Shown piece by piece: positions 47,290 through 49,762 of a stretch of DNA of 49,762 bases (its first letter is position 1; each line of letters begins with the position of its first letter). Under the pieces are notes generated by a model. The model was not told the origin of the DNA. It saw nothing but the letters and a program-made list of their open reading frames with translations, and did not search any database. This DNA comes from Spirochaetota bacterium (GTDB lineage Bacteria > Spirochaetota > Spirochaetia > Treponematales > Rectinemataceae). Made by a program: the position numbers and the translations under genes. The DNA is taken from the NCBI GenBank assembly GCA_022711355.1, contig JAKLFE010000036.1:1-49762 (forward strand). Direction: 5' to 3'.

Positions 47290-49762
47290 GCCCCGGCTCC
47301 CGGCCAGCGGGAGGATACGCGGAGCAGCCGGCTGAGCACGACAGCCCGGTCCTCGTCGGGGAAGCAGAGGGCCAGGCGCTGGAGGGCCGCTCCATCCCCG
47401 CGGGCGCCCGCCCGGGCCAGGATGGCGGCCAGGGATCGGGCGGCGGAGCGGAAGCCCTCGACCTCCCCCGCTTCCGCGGCGGCCCGCAGCGCCTCGAGGA
47501 GGGCGGGGGCCTCGGCTGCGGCGCGGGCGAGGGCCTGGGCGCGCTCGGCGTCGGCCGCGAGGCTCGTCGGCTCGGCCCGGCCGGCCGGCTCGGACCCCTC
47601 GCGGGCGTCCACGGCCGCGTCCACGGCGGCGAGGAGCTTGGGCACGTCGACCGGCTTGGAGAAGACGGCGTCGAAGCCCGCTCCCGAGCGCTCGACCTCG
47701 TCGGGATCGAAGGCGGTGAGGGCGATGAGGGGCAGGCCCGGGTCGTAGCGCGAGCCGGCGTAGGAGCGGATCTTGCGCCCGAGCTCGATGCCGCTCATGC
47801 CGGGCATCTGGATGTCGAGGAGGGCGGCGTCGGGAGGCCGCTCCTCGAGCAGGCGCAGGGCGTCGGCCCCGCTCGAGGCCGTGTCGGGCCGGTGGCCCGC
47901 GTTGCCGAGGAGGGTCGCCATGTACTCGAGGTTGACCTCGTTGTCGTCCACGACCAGGAGGCGGTAGGCGCGCCGGGCCGGGGTCGAGCCGGGGGCATCC
48001 TCGTCGGGCGCGCCCGCGGGCAGGAGGACCGAGAAGGAGGAGCCCCGCCCGACCTCGCTCTGGACGCGGATCTCGCCGCCCAGGGCCCGCACGATGTTGC
48101 GCGCGAGGGACAGGCCGATGCCCGCCCCGCCCCGCTTCGAGTAGGGGGAGGCGAGCTGGACGAAGGGCTGGAAGATGCGGCCCTGGTCCTCGGGCGCGAT
48201 GCCCGGGCCCGTGTCGGAGACCGCGAGCACGAGGTAGGGCACGTTGCCCGATTTACGCTCCACGGAGGACTCGACGCGGATCCGGCCGCGCTCGGTGAAG
48301 GCCAAGGCGTTGTCGAGGAGGGCCGCGAAGGCCCGGCCGAGGCGGTCGGGATCGGAGCGGATCGTCTCCGCGGGGACGGGCGCGACCTCGAGGGCCAGGC
48401 CCTTGGCCGCCGCCCGGGCGCGGTAGGGCTCGCAGGCCCGCTCGACGAAGCCGGCGAGGGGGAAGGCGTAGCGGCGCACCGTGCCGGCCCCCGTCTCGAA
48501 GCGGACGAAGTCGAGGATGTCGCCGAGCATGTCCAGGAGGCCCTGGGCGCTCTGGATGATGGATGCGGCGCGGCGCTCGGGCTCCTTGTCGCCCATCTCG
48601 ATGAGCCGCGCGGCCGCGAGGACCGAGGCGACGGGGCTCTTGAGCTCGTGGCTCATGGAGGCGAGGAAGTCGCTCTTGGCGCGGTTGGCCCGCTCGGCCT
48701 CGACCTTGGCCAGGCCGACGAGCTCCTCCATCGCCTTGCGCTGGCTCACGTCCTCGCAGATGAGGATGGCGTGGGTCACCGCCCCCGCGGGGCTGCGGAC
48801 CGGGGAGGCGTGGATCGTCGCCCAGGCCCCCTCCTTGGCCGCCTCGTCCGAGCCTTCGGCGGGCGGGGCCGGGGCGAGGCGGGCCTCGCCCCGGGCGTCG
48901 AAGCCCTCGCGCACGAGGGAGCGGAGCTCCTCCGCCCGCTTGGGCGGGAGGTCGAAGAAGGAGAAGAGGTCGGCCCCCACGACCTCCTGGGGGGCCCGGC
49001 CGGAGATGCGGAAGAAGGCCGGGTTGACGTACTCGACCGCGAAGCCGCGGTCGGCCACGAGGATGCCGGCCGAGAGCTGGTCCACGGCCTGGTAGAGCTT
49101 GCGGAGCATCTCCTCCGACTTGCGCCGGAGGGTGATGTCGCGGATGACGCCGACCGAGCCCATGAAGGCCGAGCCCTGCTCGGGCCGGCCGTACTCGCCG
49201 GCGGCCGTGACCTCGCCGTAGGAGATCACGGTCGCGATCACGTCGTCCTCGGCGGAGCGGCTCCCCGGCTTGCGCTTGAGCCGCACCTCGAGGTTCTCGG
49301 TGCGGCGGTCGACGCCGCGGCGCTCGTTGAAGAGCTTGGGGCTCAGGGCGTGGCCCGTGCGCGAGCCCCGGAAGAGCTCGAGGATCTCCGCGCGATCGAC
49401 GGCCAGGGCGTCCTCCTCGTGGAGGAGGACCGAGAAGTGCTTGCCGGCCAGGTCGGCCGGGTCGTAGCCGAGGAGGCGCACCGAGTTGTTGATGAAGGTG
49501 AAGCGGCTGTCCTCGTCGAGCTCGTACACGATGTCGGGGAGGGAGTGGACCAGGTCCTCGTAGCGCCGCTCGAGGGCGCTGAAGGGGCCCGCCATGCGCC
49601 GCCGCAAGCCGGCGAGGGCGCGGAAGTAGCCGGCCGCCCGCTGCTCCCAGCCCGGGCCGTCGCGGAGGAGGTAGTCGAAGGCCCCCGCCTCGAGGAGGGA
49701 GGGCGCCTGGCCCTCGCGATCGGGGTCGAGGAGGATGACGACGAGGTAGGAGCGGGGAGGGA
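47286..49762 (-). CDS. Hybrid sensor histidine kinase, N-terminus beyond the right edge
   Basis: At least 825 residues are encoded and the frame stays open to the window edge. The first visible 50 residues (YLVVILLDPDREGQAPSLLEAGAFDYLLRDGP) look like the end of a receiver domain, so the real start lies outside. Two PAS domains follow (LVHSLPDIVYELDEDSRFTFINNSVRLLGYDPADLAG; GILVADRGFAVEYVNPAFFRISGR), then a HisKA domain with its His at codon 48648-48650 (SMSHELKSP), an HATPase domain (DNALAFTERG, VSDTGPGI, GAGIGLSLARNIV), and a second receiver with its Asp at 47814-47816 (LLDIQMPG). A C-terminal Ala-rich helical region may be a degenerate Hpt domain. No membrane helix is seen, so it is a cytoplasmic phosphorelay protein. 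A TTG at 49607 is not the true start. Confidence 0.9.
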   Translation of the reverse strand, partial: PPRSYLVVILLDPDREGQAPSLLEAGAFDYLLRDGPGWEQRAAGYFRALAGLRRRMAGPFSALERRYEDLVHSLPDIVYELDEDSRFTFINNSVRLLGYDPADLAGKHFSVLLHEEDALAVDRAEILELFRGSRTGHALSPKLFNERRGVDRRTENLEVRLKRKPGSRSAEDDVIATVISYGEVTAAGEYGRPEQGSAFMGSVGVIRDITLRRKSEEMLRKLYQAVDQLSAGILVADRGFAVEYVNPAFFRISGRAPQEVVGADLFSFFDLPPKRAEELRSLVREGFDARGEARLAPAPPAEGSDEAAKEGAWATIHASPVRSPAGAVTHAILICEDVSQRKAMEELVGLAKVEAERANRAKSDFLASMSHELKSPVASVLAAARLIEMGDKEPERRAASIIQSAQGLLDMLGDILDFVRFETGAGTVRRYAFPLAGFVERACEPYRARAAAKGLALEVAPVPAETIRSDPDRLGRAFAALLDNALAFTERGRIRVESSVERKSGNVPYLVLAVSDTGPGIAPEDQGRIFQPFVQLASPYSKRGGAGIGLSLARNIVRALGGEIRVQSEVGRGSSFSVLLPAGAPDEDAPGSTPARRAYRLLVVDDNEVNLEYMATLLGNAGHRPDTASSGADALRLLEERPPDAALLDIQMPGMSGIELGRKIRSYAGSRYDPGLPLIALTAFDPDEVERSGAGFDAVFSKPVDVPKLLAAVDAAVDAREGSEPAGRAEPTSLAADAERAQALARAAAEAPALLEALRAAAEAGEVEGFRSAARSLAAILARAGARGDGAALQRLALCFPDEDRAVVLSRLLRVSSRWPGAGA

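Noticed and set aside
49607..49609. TTG as the start codon of the hybrid kinase
   Set aside because: The frame stays open upstream to the window edge and encodes receiver-domain sequence, so this is an internal codon.
1..49762. CRISPR arrays, rRNA or tRNA genes
   Set aside because: No regularly spaced direct repeats or recognisable RNA gene sequences were seen by eye. A tRNA search program would be needed to exclude a small one.

Overview
The window is very GC-rich bacterial chromosome, densely packed with genes that often overlap by 1-4 bases. No phage, plasmid, CRISPR, rRNA or tRNA genes were seen. The gene types fit a high-GC member of the Spirochaetota: an OmpA-type lipid/peptidoglycan protein, a DUF3798 ABC transporter, a PHP/DRTGG/CBS-ATPase module and a TRAP transporter feeding a sugar-acid operon. 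This placement is an inference and is only moderately secure.

Positions 1-13,020, minus strand: one long catabolic operon. An IclR regulator comes first, then a DctP-DctQ-DctM TRAP transporter, a deoxyhypusine-synthase-like protein of unknown role, a CMP-KDO synthetase-like cytidylyltransferase, a SIS sugar-phosphate isomerase/deglycase, an N-acetylneuraminate-lyase/DHDPS-type aldolase, an epimerase, a zinc alcohol dehydrogenase, a PfkB kinase, an amidohydrolase, a YjbQ protein and a second, broken DHDPS-type gene. The set suggests uptake and breakdown of a 2-keto-3-deoxy or amino-sugar acid. The first 16 codons of a probable leucyl-tRNA synthetase gene, with its own promoter, lie at the left edge.

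Positions 13,086-19,573, minus strand: a DUF3798-type ABC importer (binding lipoprotein, double ATPase, two RbsC-like permeases, two small accessory proteins). It has a promoter, a terminator-like hairpin directly after the binding-protein gene, and a strong Rho-independent terminator at its end.

Positions 19,700-34,600: housekeeping and envelope genes. These are a membrane class III nucleotide cyclase, an acyl-CoA synthetase, a lipoprotein, a PHP-DRTGG-CBS/ATPase trio usually seen next to [FeFe]-hydrogenase genes, an OmpA-family protein, a complete TolC/MacA/MacB-type efflux operon, and a large membrane protein with recognisable PHP phosphoesterase motifs.

Positions 34,600-45,520: the most unusual stretch. 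A 12-base word, GGGGACAGAGCT, occurs about 21 times (13 perfect) on both strands in roughly 10.7 kb. It lies inside at least five genes, between genes and in promoters, and I found no perfect copy elsewhere in the window. Near its middle is a REP-associated (Y1/HUH) transposase. The genes here include YgiQ-type radical SAM (with a repeat-bearing insertion), an SDR, a DUF819 permease, a class III aminotransferase with an unusual N-terminal extension, and an ArsR/P-type ATPase metal-efflux pair.

Positions 45,535-49,762: two convergent sensor kinases that share a CTAG stop overlap. The second is a multi-domain hybrid kinase that runs off the right edge.
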